Below, piece by piece: positions 47,492-55,454 of a DNA stretch of 64,000 nucleotides. Each line of letters opens with the position of its first letter. The first letter of the stretch is position 1. The position numbers and the translations under genes were made by a program. This DNA comes from CAMLIZ01 sp036231905 (GTDB taxonomy: Bacteria; Pseudomonadota; Gammaproteobacteria; Burkholderiales; Burkholderiaceae_C), in contig NZ_JAZARE010000003.1 in the NCBI RefSeq assembly GCF_036231905.1, positions 62,001-126,000 of the forward strand. The letters are read 5' to 3'. The notes under the pieces were generated by a model. The model searched no databases. It saw only the letters and a program-made list of their open reading frames with translations, and was not told the origin of the DNA.

Positions 47492-48871
47492 ATGGGACAC
47501 GCACTCATCGTCGAAGACGATGCCGACTCCGCCGAAATGATGGCTGCGCTGATTGCCAGCGAAGGCTTCACTGCGGCCACGGCCCACACCTTGCGCGACG
47601 CGCGCCGCCACCTCGCCATGCGCGAGCCCGACATCGTGCTGCTCGACCTGATGCTGCCCGACGGCAGCGGGATGGAGCTGTTCAAGGAACCCGAAACGCT
47701 GGCCAACACCGAGGTGGTGCTGATCACCGGTCATGCGAGCCTGGAGACATCCATCCAGGCGCTGCGCATGGGCGCGGCCGACTACCTCATCAAGCCGATC
47801 AACATCAAGCAGCTGCAGGGCATCCTGTCGCGCGTGATGCGGCCCTCGGCGCTCAAGGCGGAGCTGGCCGACCTCAAGAGCGAGTTCGAGAAGACCGGCC
47901 GCTTCGGGCAGATGTGGGGCCGCTCCGGCGCCATGCAGCGGGTGTACGAGCAGATCTCGCGCGTGGCCGGCACGGCCGTCACCGTGCTGATCACCGGCGA
48001 AAGCGGAACCGGCAAGGAAGTGGCCGCGCGCACCATCCACGACCTGTCGCGCCGGCGCAAGCAGCCCTTCCTCGCGGTGAACTGCGGCGCCATCTCGCCG
48101 CACCTGATCGAAAGCGAAATCTTCGGCCACGAAAAAGGCAGCTTCACCGGTGCAGACCGTCAGCACCTGGGCTTCTTCGAGCGCGCCCACGGCGGCACGC
48201 TGTTCCTCGACGAAATCACCGAGATGCCGCTGGAGCTGCAGGTCAAGCTGCTGCGCGTGCTCGAAACCGGCACCTTCATGCGCGTGGGCTCCACCAATGC
48301 GCTGGAGACCGACGTGCGCGTGATCGCGGCCACCAACCGCGTGCCCGAGCAGGCGGTGGCCTCCGGCAAGCTGCGCGAAGACTTGCTGTACCGTCTGAAC
48401 GTCTTCCCGATCCACCTGCCGCCGCTGCAGGACCGGCTGGATGACATTCCGCTGCTGGCCGACCACTTCCTGCAGGACATCTGCCGCCGCGAGGGCCAGA
48501 ACAAGCGCTTTGCACAGCGCGCGGTCGACAAGCTGAAGCAGTACCGCTGGCCAGGCAACGTGCGCGAGTTGCGCAACGTGGTGCAGCGCATCTACCTGAT
48601 GGAAGAAGGCCACGAGATCGGCGACGAGTGGCTGCAGTTCGAGGCGCCCAAGGCGTCCTCTGGCGACGGCGCCACCATCACCGTGCGCGTGGGCACCCCG
48701 CTGGCGGAAGTGGAACGCACGCTGATCCTGGCCACCTTGCAGCGCTTTGGCAACCACAAGGAAAAGACGGCTGCCGCACTGGGTGTGAGCCTGAAGACCC
48801 TGTACAACCGGCTGAAGGAATATTCCCAGGAGAGCGCGTCGCCCAGCGACGAGGCTGCTGCCAGCCGTTGA
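47492..48871 (+). CDS. NtrC-type sigma-54-dependent response regulator
   Basis: This 459-residue regulator has a receiver domain (D9/D10, phosphoacceptor D52, lysine in YLIKPI) and a sigma-54 activator AAA+ domain with Walker A GESGTGKE. Its sigma-54 contact motif is GSFTGA (216-221) in place of GAFTGA, and it has an arginine-rich WPGNVRELRN segment and a C-terminal Fis-type helix-turn-helix (KEKTAAALGVSLKTLYNRL). ATG 47492 follows AGAGGGA. It should activate sigma-54 promoters when phosphorylated, and several candidates lie in this cluster. No kinase is adjacent on the same strand; the hybrid kinase upstream is the nearest. Confidence 0.93.
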   Translation: MGHALIVEDDADSAEMMAALIASEGFTAATAHTLRDARRHLAMREPDIVLLDLMLPDGSGMELFKEPETLANTEVVLITGHASLETSIQALRMGAADYLIKPINIKQLQGILSRVMRPSALKAELADLKSEFEKTGRFGQMWGRSGAMQRVYEQISRVAGTAVTVLITGESGTGKEVAARTIHDLSRRRKQPFLAVNCGAISPHLIESEIFGHEKGSFTGADRQHLGFFERAHGGTLFLDEITEMPLELQVKLLRVLETGTFMRVGSTNALETDVRVIAATNRVPEQAVASGKLREDLLYRLNVFPIHLPPLQDRLDDIPLLADHFLQDICRREGQNKRFAQRAVDKLKQYRWPGNVRELRNVVQRIYLMEEGHEIGDEWLQFEAPKASSGDGATITVRVGTPLAEVERTLILATLQRFGNHKEKTAAALGVSLKTLYNRLKEYSQESASPSDEAAASR

Positions 48872-48884
48872 GCTGCATGGCATG

Positions 48885-48922
48885 ACGGCGCGCCGCGTTC
48901 ATCGCGCGGCGCGCCGTTTCCT
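48885..48922 (+). terminator. Strong intrinsic terminator after NtrC-type gene
   Basis: A perfect 13-base-pair stem (48885-48897 with 48905-48917, 7-base loop) followed by TTTCCTTT lies 14 bases after the regulator stop. It separates that gene from the convergent AsmA-like gene. Confidence 0.85.
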
Positions 48923-48965
48923 TTGTGATGGACGCCAGCGGCGATGGTGCGCCTGCGCCGACGCT

Positions 48966-51122
48966 TCAGTGGCGTGCGCCGCCCGGTGTGGAGTTCGGCG
49001 AAGGCGCCCTCGCCTTGGGCGCTGCGGCCGGCTGGATGGCTGGCTTCAGGGCGCCGCTGGTGCCCGCCGCCTGCACCTTGGGCGGCTCCACACCACGTGC
49101 GCGGGTGCCGCGCAGGTGCTCCAGGGCCTGCTGGCAGCCCACCGCCACCTTCTTGCCAGGGTCCACCAGCGGAATCAGCGCGGCCAGCGGATTGATCGCG
49201 CCGAGCACCACCGCGGCCACGGCCTTCATCGCGATCGGCTTGGTCTCCAGTCGCACGTGCGGCTTGCTGAAGGAGCCTTCCAGATGGATGGGTGATCGCA
49301 ACGCGATGGGCGAAAAGTCCTTCGGGTTGGCGTGCGCCACCAGGGCCAGCTGTTCCTTTGCGAGGGACACGTCGCCGTTGATGATCATCGTGGTGTCTTC
49401 GGTGTCGATGAGGCCCACGTCCGCATGCAGCTCGCCATTGCGGGCGGTGAACTGCGTCACCGCGCACTGCATCGGCAGGGAGTCGTCGCCTCGCACCAGC
49501 ACCCCCAGCGCCTGCGCGATGTCGATGCCCGCCGCCTCCAGCGCCAGGTGCGACACACGGCCGTCGTTGACCCAGGCGGCGATGGTGCCGTCGAGCGAAC
49601 TCACCATGTCGGCCACGGAGCGCCCGCTGCCGGTGAACTGGATGCGCCCGCCCAGGCTGCCGCTCACATAGGTGGTGGCCGGTGTCTTGCCCATGGCGCT
49701 GGTCGTTTCCGGCTTGGCCTGCTTGTTGCGCATGCGCAGCCATTGCTCCAGGCGCACGCCGGCGATGCGCAGGTCGCCGTTCCAGCGCGGGCTCTTCACC
49801 TGCCGGCCATCGAGCGCCAGACGGCCCTGGACCTCACCACCCGAGGTGGTGGCCACCAGCTGGTCGACGCTGAGCACGCCGTTCTGCAGCCGGATGCGAC
49901 CGCGCAGGGGCGACAGCGGCTCCAGCAGCGCGGTGTGGAGATCCGCACGCGCCAGGTCCACCCGCACATCGGCATTCATCTGCTGCAGCGAGGGGATGTC
50001 GAATTCGCGGTCCGGAAACACGCGGCCGCTCGGTTTCGCCGGATTGCCGGTGCCAGGCGCCGGGTTGCCGAAGGCAGGGCCCAGGTCCTTCAGGTCGAGA
50101 TTGCGCCCGCGCAGCACGCCGGTGAGCAGCGGCACCGCCTGCCGGCGATCGAAGGCGAACTCACCGGCCAGTTGGCTGGAGCCGACCTTGAAGTTGGCGA
50201 TGTCGGCTTTCCACACCTGGCCATCCTTGGCAAGCTTGCCTTGCGACTCGAAAGGCGCGGTGGTGGGCAGCGTCACGCCAAAGGGCTCGCCCACCTTCGC
50301 CAGCGAGGTGCCGCCGATGCGGAAACTGCCGGTCAGCGCTTCCAGGTGGATGATGTCGCGCGCCTGGCCTTCGAACTTCACATGGCCGTTGGGCGTCTTG
50401 CCTTGCAAGGTGATGGGCACCGGCGGCATGTCGGCGCTCTTGCCGGCGATCAGCGGCAGCACCCCGTTGGAGCGCATCGTGAAGTTGAAATCGCCTTCGC
50501 GATAGTGGCCATCGCCCTTGATCTGCAGGCCGCTCTCGCCGCCGGCGGCCTGGCCTTCGCTGGTGCTGGCTTCCGCGCGCAGCTTGAGCGTGGTGGGCGC
50601 GTCGTCCAGGGACAGGCGCCCGTTGCGCACCAGCAGGCGGTCGAACTCGGGCAGGTCGGCCGGCTGGTCCGTCTTCTTCTTCGGGAGCTGGAACTCCCAA
50701 TTGGCATGCCCATCGGCGCGTCGCCACAGCACGGCGTCGAAGCTGCCCACCTCGAGCGCGGACACCTGCAGCGGGCGCGGCTCCTTGGTGACAGCAAGGT
50801 TCCACAGCGTGCTCCACGGCAGCTCGAGGAAGACCTCGCGCGCATCGAAGAAGCGGTCGTTGGGCCCTTGCGGCGCCCAGCGGGGCGGGCCGACGTGCAA
50901 CGAATCGCTGCGCACACGCAGAGCGCCCAGCAGGTGCAGGTCGAACTCCTGCCCCACCTGGACATCCCGGTCCAGCCGTTTCGACAGGGTGTTCTGCAAG
51001 GGTTGGCGCAGGAAAGGCCAACCGCGCCATTCGCACAGCGCAAAAGCCACCACCAGCGTCAGCAGCAGCAGCCCCAGCCCGGTGAGGACCGGATGCGCGC
51101 GCAACGTGGGCAGCGGCTTCAT
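48966..51122 (-). CDS. AsmA family protein
   Basis: This 718-residue protein has one N-terminal membrane helix (VLTGLGLLLLTLVVAFALCEW) and a long repetitive beta-strand region with AsmA hallmarks (LEVGSFDAVLWRRADGHANWEF, LDGTIAAWVNDGRVSHLALEAAGIDIAQAL, GDVSLAKEQLALVAHANPKDFSPIALRSPIHLEG). AsmA-like proteins bridge inner and outer membrane and are linked to phospholipid transport and outer-membrane assembly. The C-terminus is a disordered Pro/Ala-rich tail. A 53-residue acidic protein gene lies 40 bases upstream on the same strand. Confidence 0.88.
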   Translation of the reverse strand: MKPLPTLRAHPVLTGLGLLLLTLVVAFALCEWRGWPFLRQPLQNTLSKRLDRDVQVGQEFDLHLLGALRVRSDSLHVGPPRWAPQGPNDRFFDAREVFLELPWSTLWNLAVTKEPRPLQVSALEVGSFDAVLWRRADGHANWEFQLPKKKTDQPADLPEFDRLLVRNGRLSLDDAPTTLKLRAEASTSEGQAAGGESGLQIKGDGHYREGDFNFTMRSNGVLPLIAGKSADMPPVPITLQGKTPNGHVKFEGQARDIIHLEALTGSFRIGGTSLAKVGEPFGVTLPTTAPFESQGKLAKDGQVWKADIANFKVGSSQLAGEFAFDRRQAVPLLTGVLRGRNLDLKDLGPAFGNPAPGTGNPAKPSGRVFPDREFDIPSLQQMNADVRVDLARADLHTALLEPLSPLRGRIRLQNGVLSVDQLVATTSGGEVQGRLALDGRQVKSPRWNGDLRIAGVRLEQWLRMRNKQAKPETTSAMGKTPATTYVSGSLGGRIQFTGSGRSVADMVSSLDGTIAAWVNDGRVSHLALEAAGIDIAQALGVLVRGDDSLPMQCAVTQFTARNGELHADVGLIDTEDTTMIINGDVSLAKEQLALVAHANPKDFSPIALRSPIHLEGSFSKPHVRLETKPIAMKAVAAVVLGAINPLAALIPLVDPGKKVAVGCQQALEHLRGTRARGVEPPKVQAAGTSGALKPAIQPAAAPKARAPSPNSTPGGARH

Positions 51123-51162
51123 CGGAGCATGGGCCGCAGAAGGCGGCGCAGCGTGTGGCGAT

Positions 51163-51324
51163 TCAATGGACGATGACGTGCGGCACCGGCCCGTATTCCG
51201 GCGGCTCCGGGGTCAGGTCGTCATCGTCGTCGGTGTCCAGGTCACTTGGAAAAGGCAGCTCGTCCATCAAGGGCATCTTGTTGGGGCGCCAGCTGGGAAT
51301 GGGCGGAACGGAATGGCACAGCAT
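51163..51324 (-). CDS. Acidic 53-residue small protein
   Basis: Reading the minus strand gives a 53-residue ORF with a run of five aspartates (DLDTDDDDDLTPEPPEYG) and ending VPHVIVH. An AGGAG ribosome site lies 9 bases before the ATG, and a sigma-54-like promoter at 51360-51374 fits a leader of about 24 bases. It lies 40 bases upstream of the AsmA-like gene. Function is unknown. It might be a soluble metal-binding or regulatory peptide. Confidence 0.6.
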   Translation of the reverse strand: MLCHSVPPIPSWRPNKMPLMDELPFPSDLDTDDDDDLTPEPPEYGPVPHVIVH

Positions 51325-51359
51325 GGGGCAGGTCTCCTGGGGTCAGCCCACGCAGTCAG

Positions 51360-51374
51360 GCAGCCGGCGTGCCC
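51360..51374 (-). promoter_or_regulatory. Sigma-54-like promoter (9/11), acidic peptide/AsmA
   Basis: Minus-strand GGGCACGCCGGCTGC has an intact GGCACG and CTGC at -12, spacing GG-N10-GC. The transcript would start near 51348, 24 bases before ATG 51324. It is divergent from 51407-51421. Confidence 0.4.
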
Positions 51375-51406
51375 GCCCGTTCGAGGGGGGGCCGGCACAG
51401 GAGCGC

Positions 51407-51421
51407 GGGTACGCCCATTGC
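51407..51421 (+). promoter_or_regulatory. Sigma-54-like promoter (9/11), 114-aa protein
   Basis: GGGTACGCCCATTGC has GG-N10-GC spacing and an intact TTGC half. The transcript would start near 51433, about 27 bases before ATG 51460 and its GGGAGAG site. Confidence 0.4.
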
Positions 51422-51459
51422 CCGATGAAAGGAACTGTAAAACCGCGGGAGAGACGACC

Positions 51460-51804
51460 ATGCCGGCTGAGCTCAAGTCCATCGGCAGCCCTGAACGCCA
51501 GCGCCAGCTGCAGCTGAAGCCGCGCGGCAGTGGCGCCGTACGTGTGAGCGAACCCCGAAGCGAACAAGCGGCCCCGGTTGCGGCTGGCCGCATCCGCCCC
51601 AGCGACGCCGTGCCGCCAGTGGCCATTCCCCCCGGCCATGTGGGGCCGGTGGTGTTGCCAGGCACGGGGCGGCTGGTGTACTGGACGGGCCGTGTGGCCA
51701 TCGGCCTGCGCCACCAGCGCTCGCCGCTGGCCGAACCGGTGTCGCAATCGGCCCTGTGGGTGCAGGACCTGATGCTTGGCAAGGGGGCCAGCGTGGCGGC
51801 CTGA
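51460..51804 (+). CDS. Hypothetical protein (114 aa)
   Basis: This 114-residue soluble protein has no domain I recognise. The C-terminal half has a beta pattern (VVLPGTGRLVYWTGRVAIGLRHQ). Start ATG 51460 follows GGGAGAG. The PEP-CTERM gene follows on the same strand, 99 bases after its stop. It is divergent from the acidic peptide gene. Confidence 0.65.
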   Translation: MPAELKSIGSPERQRQLQLKPRGSGAVRVSEPRSEQAAPVAAGRIRPSDAVPPVAIPPGHVGPVVLPGTGRLVYWTGRVAIGLRHQRSPLAEPVSQSALWVQDLMLGKGASVAA

Positions 51805-51903
51805 CCACAGAGAAGCTCGGTGGTTTCCTGGGCCCTCTTCAGAGGGATAACACGAGCGAGAAACGACCTGCTACCGTTCGTACGCGCATTCACAGGAGTA
51901 CAC

Positions 51904-52473
51904 ATGAAGCGTGCAGTCGTTCCCTTCGCCATCGCGACCATCCTGGCCGCTCCCCTCGCCCACGCAGCCACCTGGCAATTCGAATATTCCGGACTCAACG
52001 ATCCCAACTCCAGCTTCCCACCCATCATCAGCTCCGCCAAGGGCAGCTTCACCGCCACCGATGGCAACGCCGACGGCGTGATCAGCCTTGGCGAAGTCAG
52101 CAGCCTCCAGTTCTTCGACAGGCAGGTTCTACCGACCGTTGAAACCTGGGTGCCCATGGGCTTCTTCGTGAGCTCGCAGCTGAGCAGCTTCAGCTACACC
52201 GTGGGCACGAACAACCTGCTGTTCAGTGCCTCCGCCGGTGAATGGGGCGACGCCTACACCAAGACCGAGACCACGCTGTTCTGGACCACCGGCATCGGGA
52301 ACTTCGCCTACGACCTCACCGCACCGGGTGTGCAGTTCAGCATCTTGGACGACGGCACCTCGGCCATCGCCGCGGCGCCCGTGCCGGAGCCGCAGACCTG
52401 GGCGATGGCGTTGATGGGCTTGGCTGGCATCGGCGTGGCCCGGCGTCGCTTGGCCACCAGACGAGCAGCCTGA
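51904..52473 (+). CDS. PEP-CTERM sorting-domain protein
   Basis: This 189-residue exported protein has a signal peptide (residues 1-21, ending AHA), a beta-rich domain and a C-terminal PEP-CTERM sorting signal: VPEPQTW, a hydrophobic stretch MALMGLAGIGVA and basic RRRLATRR. Such proteins are cleaved by an exosortase and are linked to biofilm and exopolysaccharide matrix. No exosortase is in the window, so the sorting enzyme must be elsewhere. CAGGAG precedes the ATG. Confidence 0.88.
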   Translation: MKRAVVPFAIATILAAPLAHAATWQFEYSGLNDPNSSFPPIISSAKGSFTATDGNADGVISLGEVSSLQFFDRQVLPTVETWVPMGFFVSSQLSSFSYTVGTNNLLFSASAGEWGDAYTKTETTLFWTTGIGNFAYDLTAPGVQFSILDDGTSAIAAAPVPEPQTWAMALMGLAGIGVARRRLATRRAA

Positions 52474-52498
52474 GCACTTGCTTGCCATCGTGCAGACA

Positions 52499-52522
52499 GA
52501 AGCCGCCCTCGGGCGGCTTCTT
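52499..52522 (+). terminator. Intrinsic terminator after PEP-CTERM gene
   Basis: GAAGCCGCCCTCGGGCGGCTTC is a near-perfect hairpin followed by TTCGTT, 26 bases after the stop. Confidence 0.82.
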
Positions 52523-52581
52523 CGTTATGGATCGCCTGCACTTATGGCCTGCATTCCATGCAGCCAGCCGTTGGTGCGGAC

Positions 52582-52614
52582 AAAAAAGCAAAACGGGCCG
52601 CAAGGGCCCGTTTT
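52582..52614 (-). terminator. Intrinsic terminator of tRNA-Ser
   Basis: On the minus strand AAAACGGGCC and its complement form a 10-base-pair stem with a 5-base loop, followed by TTTTGCTTTTTTG. It lies 15 bases downstream of the tRNA. Confidence 0.85.
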
Positions 52615-52628
52615 CCATACTGCTCAGT

Positions 52629-52721
52629 TGGCGGAGTCGGAGGGATTCGAACCCTCGATGCAGGTTTTGCCCACATACTCCCTTAGCAGGGGAGCACCTT
52701 CGGCCACTCGGTCACGACTCC
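52629..52721 (-). tRNA. serV: tRNA-Ser (anticodon GCU)
   Basis: The 93-nucleotide class II tRNA has acceptor stem GGAGTCG pairing with CGACTCC, the anticodon loop CTGCTAA (anticodon GCT in DNA, reading AGC/AGU), a long variable arm and the T-loop GGTTCGAATCC. The 3-prime CCA is encoded. Extent was found by hand-folding of the stems. Confidence 0.95.
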
Positions 52722-52755
52722 AGCACGAAGCTGCGCATTCTAGCCCGAAAAATTC

Positions 52756-54024
52756 TCAGGTCGTCTGAAGTTCGAGGTCAAAAGCCTTGTGCAGCGCGCG
52801 CACCGCGAGCTCCATGTACTTCTCGTCGATGACCACGCTGGTCTTGATCTCGCTGGTGCTGATCATCTGGATGTTGATGCCCTCTTCGCTCAGGGCGCGG
52901 AACATCTTGCTGGCCACGCCCACATGGCTGCGCATGCCGATGCCCACGATGCTCACCTTGCAGATCTTGGGATCGCCCACCACCTGCGCGGCGTTGCAGG
53001 CGGGGCCCACCTGGGTTTTCAGCAGATCCAGCGCGCGAGCGTAGTCGTTGCGGTGCACGGTGAACGAGAAGTCCGTCTTGCCGTCGTGCGACACGTTCTG
53101 GATGATCACGTCGATGTCGATGTTGGCATCGGCGATCGGCCCGAGGATCTGGTAGGCGATGCCGGGCTTGTCCGGCACGCCCATGACGGTGAGCTTGGCT
53201 TCGTCGCGGTTGAACGCGATGCCCGAGACAACGGCTTGTTCCATTTTTACGTCTTCCTCAAAGGTGATCAGCGTGCCCGACCGGGCTTCCTCGTCGATGT
53301 CGATGTCCCAGGGCGTGAAGCTGGACAGCACACGCAACGGTACACGGTACTTGCCCGCAAACTCCACCGAGCGGATCTGCAGCACCTTGGAGCCGAGGCT
53401 GGCCATCTCCAGCATCTCTTCGAAGGTGATGGTGTGCAGGCGGCGCGCTTCCGGCACCACGCGCGGGTCGGTGGTGTAGACGCCGTCGACGTCGGTGTAG
53501 ATCAGGCACTCGGCCGCCTTCATCGCCGCCGCCACCGCCACCGCCGAGGTGTCGGAGCCGCCACGGCCCAGCGTGGTGATATGGCCATCAGAATCGATGC
53601 CCTGGAAGCCGGTGATGATGACCACCTTGCCAGCCGCCAGGTCGGCACGCACACGCTCGTCGTCGATGCTTTCGATGCGCGCCTTGGTATAGGCGGAGTC
53701 GGTCTTGATCGGCACCTGCCAGCCGGTGTAGCTGACCGCCTGCATGCCCTCGGCCTGCAGGGCGATCGCCAGCAGGCCCACGGACACCTGCTCGCCGGTG
53801 GCCGCAATCATGTCCAGCTCGCGCATGAGCGCGGGCGTGGGAATTTCGGGCGAGAGCTCCTTGGCCAGGCCGAGCAGCCGATTGGTCTCCCCGCTCATCG
53901 CGGAGGGCACCACCACCATCTGGTGTCCGGCGCGGGCCCACTTGGCCACCCGTTTCGCGACATTGCGAATGCGCTCCGTGGAGCCCATCGAGGTGCCGCC
54001 GTACTTGTGAACGATCAATGCCAT
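52756..54024 (-). CDS. lysC: Aspartate kinase
   Basis: This 422-residue aspartokinase catalyses the first step of the lysine/threonine/methionine pathway, phosphorylating aspartate. It has VHKYGGTSMGS at the N-terminus, SAMSGETNRLL, the substrate segment TLGRGGSDTSAVAVAAA and two C-terminal ACT domains (MGVPDKPGIAYQIL, ISTSEIKTSVVIDE) that sense lysine or threonine. Length fits the proteobacterial single-function enzyme. It lies upstream of the tRNA-Ser gene and downstream of tilS on this strand. Confidence 0.96.
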   Translation of the reverse strand: MALIVHKYGGTSMGSTERIRNVAKRVAKWARAGHQMVVVPSAMSGETNRLLGLAKELSPEIPTPALMRELDMIAATGEQVSVGLLAIALQAEGMQAVSYTGWQVPIKTDSAYTKARIESIDDERVRADLAAGKVVIITGFQGIDSDGHITTLGRGGSDTSAVAVAAAMKAAECLIYTDVDGVYTTDPRVVPEARRLHTITFEEMLEMASLGSKVLQIRSVEFAGKYRVPLRVLSSFTPWDIDIDEEARSGTLITFEEDVKMEQAVVSGIAFNRDEAKLTVMGVPDKPGIAYQILGPIADANIDIDVIIQNVSHDGKTDFSFTVHRNDYARALDLLKTQVGPACNAAQVVGDPKICKVSIVGIGMRSHVGVASKMFRALSEEGINIQMISTSEIKTSVVIDEKYMELAVRALHKAFDLELQTT

Positions 54025-54096
54025 GGCTTGCTGGGGGAACGCAGTGGAAAAGCCGCGCGGCGTCTGGGCCGCAAACCGTCGATTCTAAGGGCGCGC

Positions 54097-55428
54097 TCAG
54101 GGCTTTCCCGGGGTGGCGCCAGGCGCGCCTTCGGTCGGCTCCCAGCGCAGCATCACCTGCGGAACACCCTCTGGCGCGAGGGCGCGGCCATCGATGCCGA
54201 GGCCGGGCACGAACACCAACTCGCCCCCTTCGCCATACAGCAAGGGTGCGTTGCGTTCCCACGCAGCAAGGCCGGCGGCCTGGTACTGCTTCTTGAGCGA
54301 ACGGGCCACTCCCCGCGCGCCACGCTGGAAGCGTTCGCCGCCCGCCCGGGGGCGCAGCTGCGCGCCCGCAAGACACGACAAGGCCACGCCACCTTGGGCC
54401 ACCGGCAGCACATGCAGCACGCCCTGCCAGGAGGGCACGGCATAGCGCCCGGGCGAAGTGATCCGCAGCGGCGTGGCATGAGGCTCCGACCGGTCCGATG
54501 CCGGCTCCGGCCACCAGCGCAGCACGCCGCGATAGCGCCTCAGCTCACCGCCCTCGCCCGGCCAGCGGGCCGGCGCCGCGCCGGCCGGCAGCTCTTTCAG
54601 CAGGCGTTGAAGAAACGGCTCAGCCGGACCCGCCCCACAACGGCGGCGCAGCCAGGCACGTAGCGCATTGGCACGCCGCGCAACCGACAGGCGGCACCAG
54701 CTGTCGATCAGAAGGCCATCGCCAGCCTCGATGTCGGCAAGGTCGGCCTGCGCCAGCTCGACGAGGCAGGCCGCCTCCTGCTGGGCCCGTGTGGCCGCCG
54801 CCACGAGGCAAGCTTCGGCGTCGGTGAACGCCCCGGTCAGCGCCGGCCAGACCTGCAAGCGGAGCCGGTTGCGGGCATACCGGGGATCGTCGTTGCTCGC
54901 ATCGTCGATGAAGCGCAGCCGGTGCCGGCGCACATAGGACTCGATCGCCTCGCGGGGCAGGTGCAGCCAGGGCCGGGCCCAGGTGAGCCCGTCGCGCATC
55001 GCGGTGGCCGGCATGCCGGACAGGCCGGCGGCCCCGCCACCACGCAAGGCCTGGAGCAGGAAGGTCTCCGCCTGGTCACGCCGGTGATGGGCCAGCAGCA
55101 CCAGCGAGCAGCCCGCTGCGTTCGCCATCTCGGCCAGGGCTGCATAACGGCCGCGCCGGGCCCAGGCTTCCACGCTTTCCCCGGGGCCTGGTTGCCCCGG
55201 CAAGCGCCTGGCATCGAACTCCAGGGGAGCGCCCTGCCTGGCCCACCCGGCGCACCGGCGGCGCAGCTGTGCGAGCCAGGCATCCGCCCGCGGCTGCAAC
55301 CCGTGGTGCACATGCAAGGCGGCGACACGTAGCCCGCTCGCGGCCGCCTGGCGCAGCACAACGTGCAGCAAGGCGGTGGAATCGCGCCCGCCGCTGAAGG
55401 CCACTGCAACGCAGGGCCGTTCGCCCAT
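54097..55428 (-). CDS. tilS: tRNA(Ile)-lysidine synthase
   Basis: This 443-residue enzyme modifies C34 of tRNA-Ile(CAU) to lysidine so that it reads AUA. The PP-loop SGGRDST (12-18) binds ATP, with LHVHHGLQPRADAW, LLAHHRRDQAETFLLQ and FIDDASNDDPRYARNRLR as family signatures. A C-terminal TilS domain follows. The start is uncertain between ATG 55428 and GTG 55446; neither has a clear ribosome site. It lies between accA and lysC, as in other Burkholderiales. Confidence 0.93.
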   Translation of the reverse strand: MGERPCVAVAFSGGRDSTALLHVVLRQAAASGLRVAALHVHHGLQPRADAWLAQLRRRCAGWARQGAPLEFDARRLPGQPGPGESVEAWARRGRYAALAEMANAAGCSLVLLAHHRRDQAETFLLQALRGGGAAGLSGMPATAMRDGLTWARPWLHLPREAIESYVRRHRLRFIDDASNDDPRYARNRLRLQVWPALTGAFTDAEACLVAAATRAQQEAACLVELAQADLADIEAGDGLLIDSWCRLSVARRANALRAWLRRRCGAGPAEPFLQRLLKELPAGAAPARWPGEGGELRRYRGVLRWWPEPASDRSEPHATPLRITSPGRYAVPSWQGVLHVLPVAQGGVALSCLAGAQLRPRAGGERFQRGARGVARSLKKQYQAAGLAAWERNAPLLYGEGGELVFVPGLGIDGRALAPEGVPQVMLRWEPTEGAPGATPGKP

Positions 55429-55454
55429 GGTGGCGCCGCGCGCCACGGGAGCGC

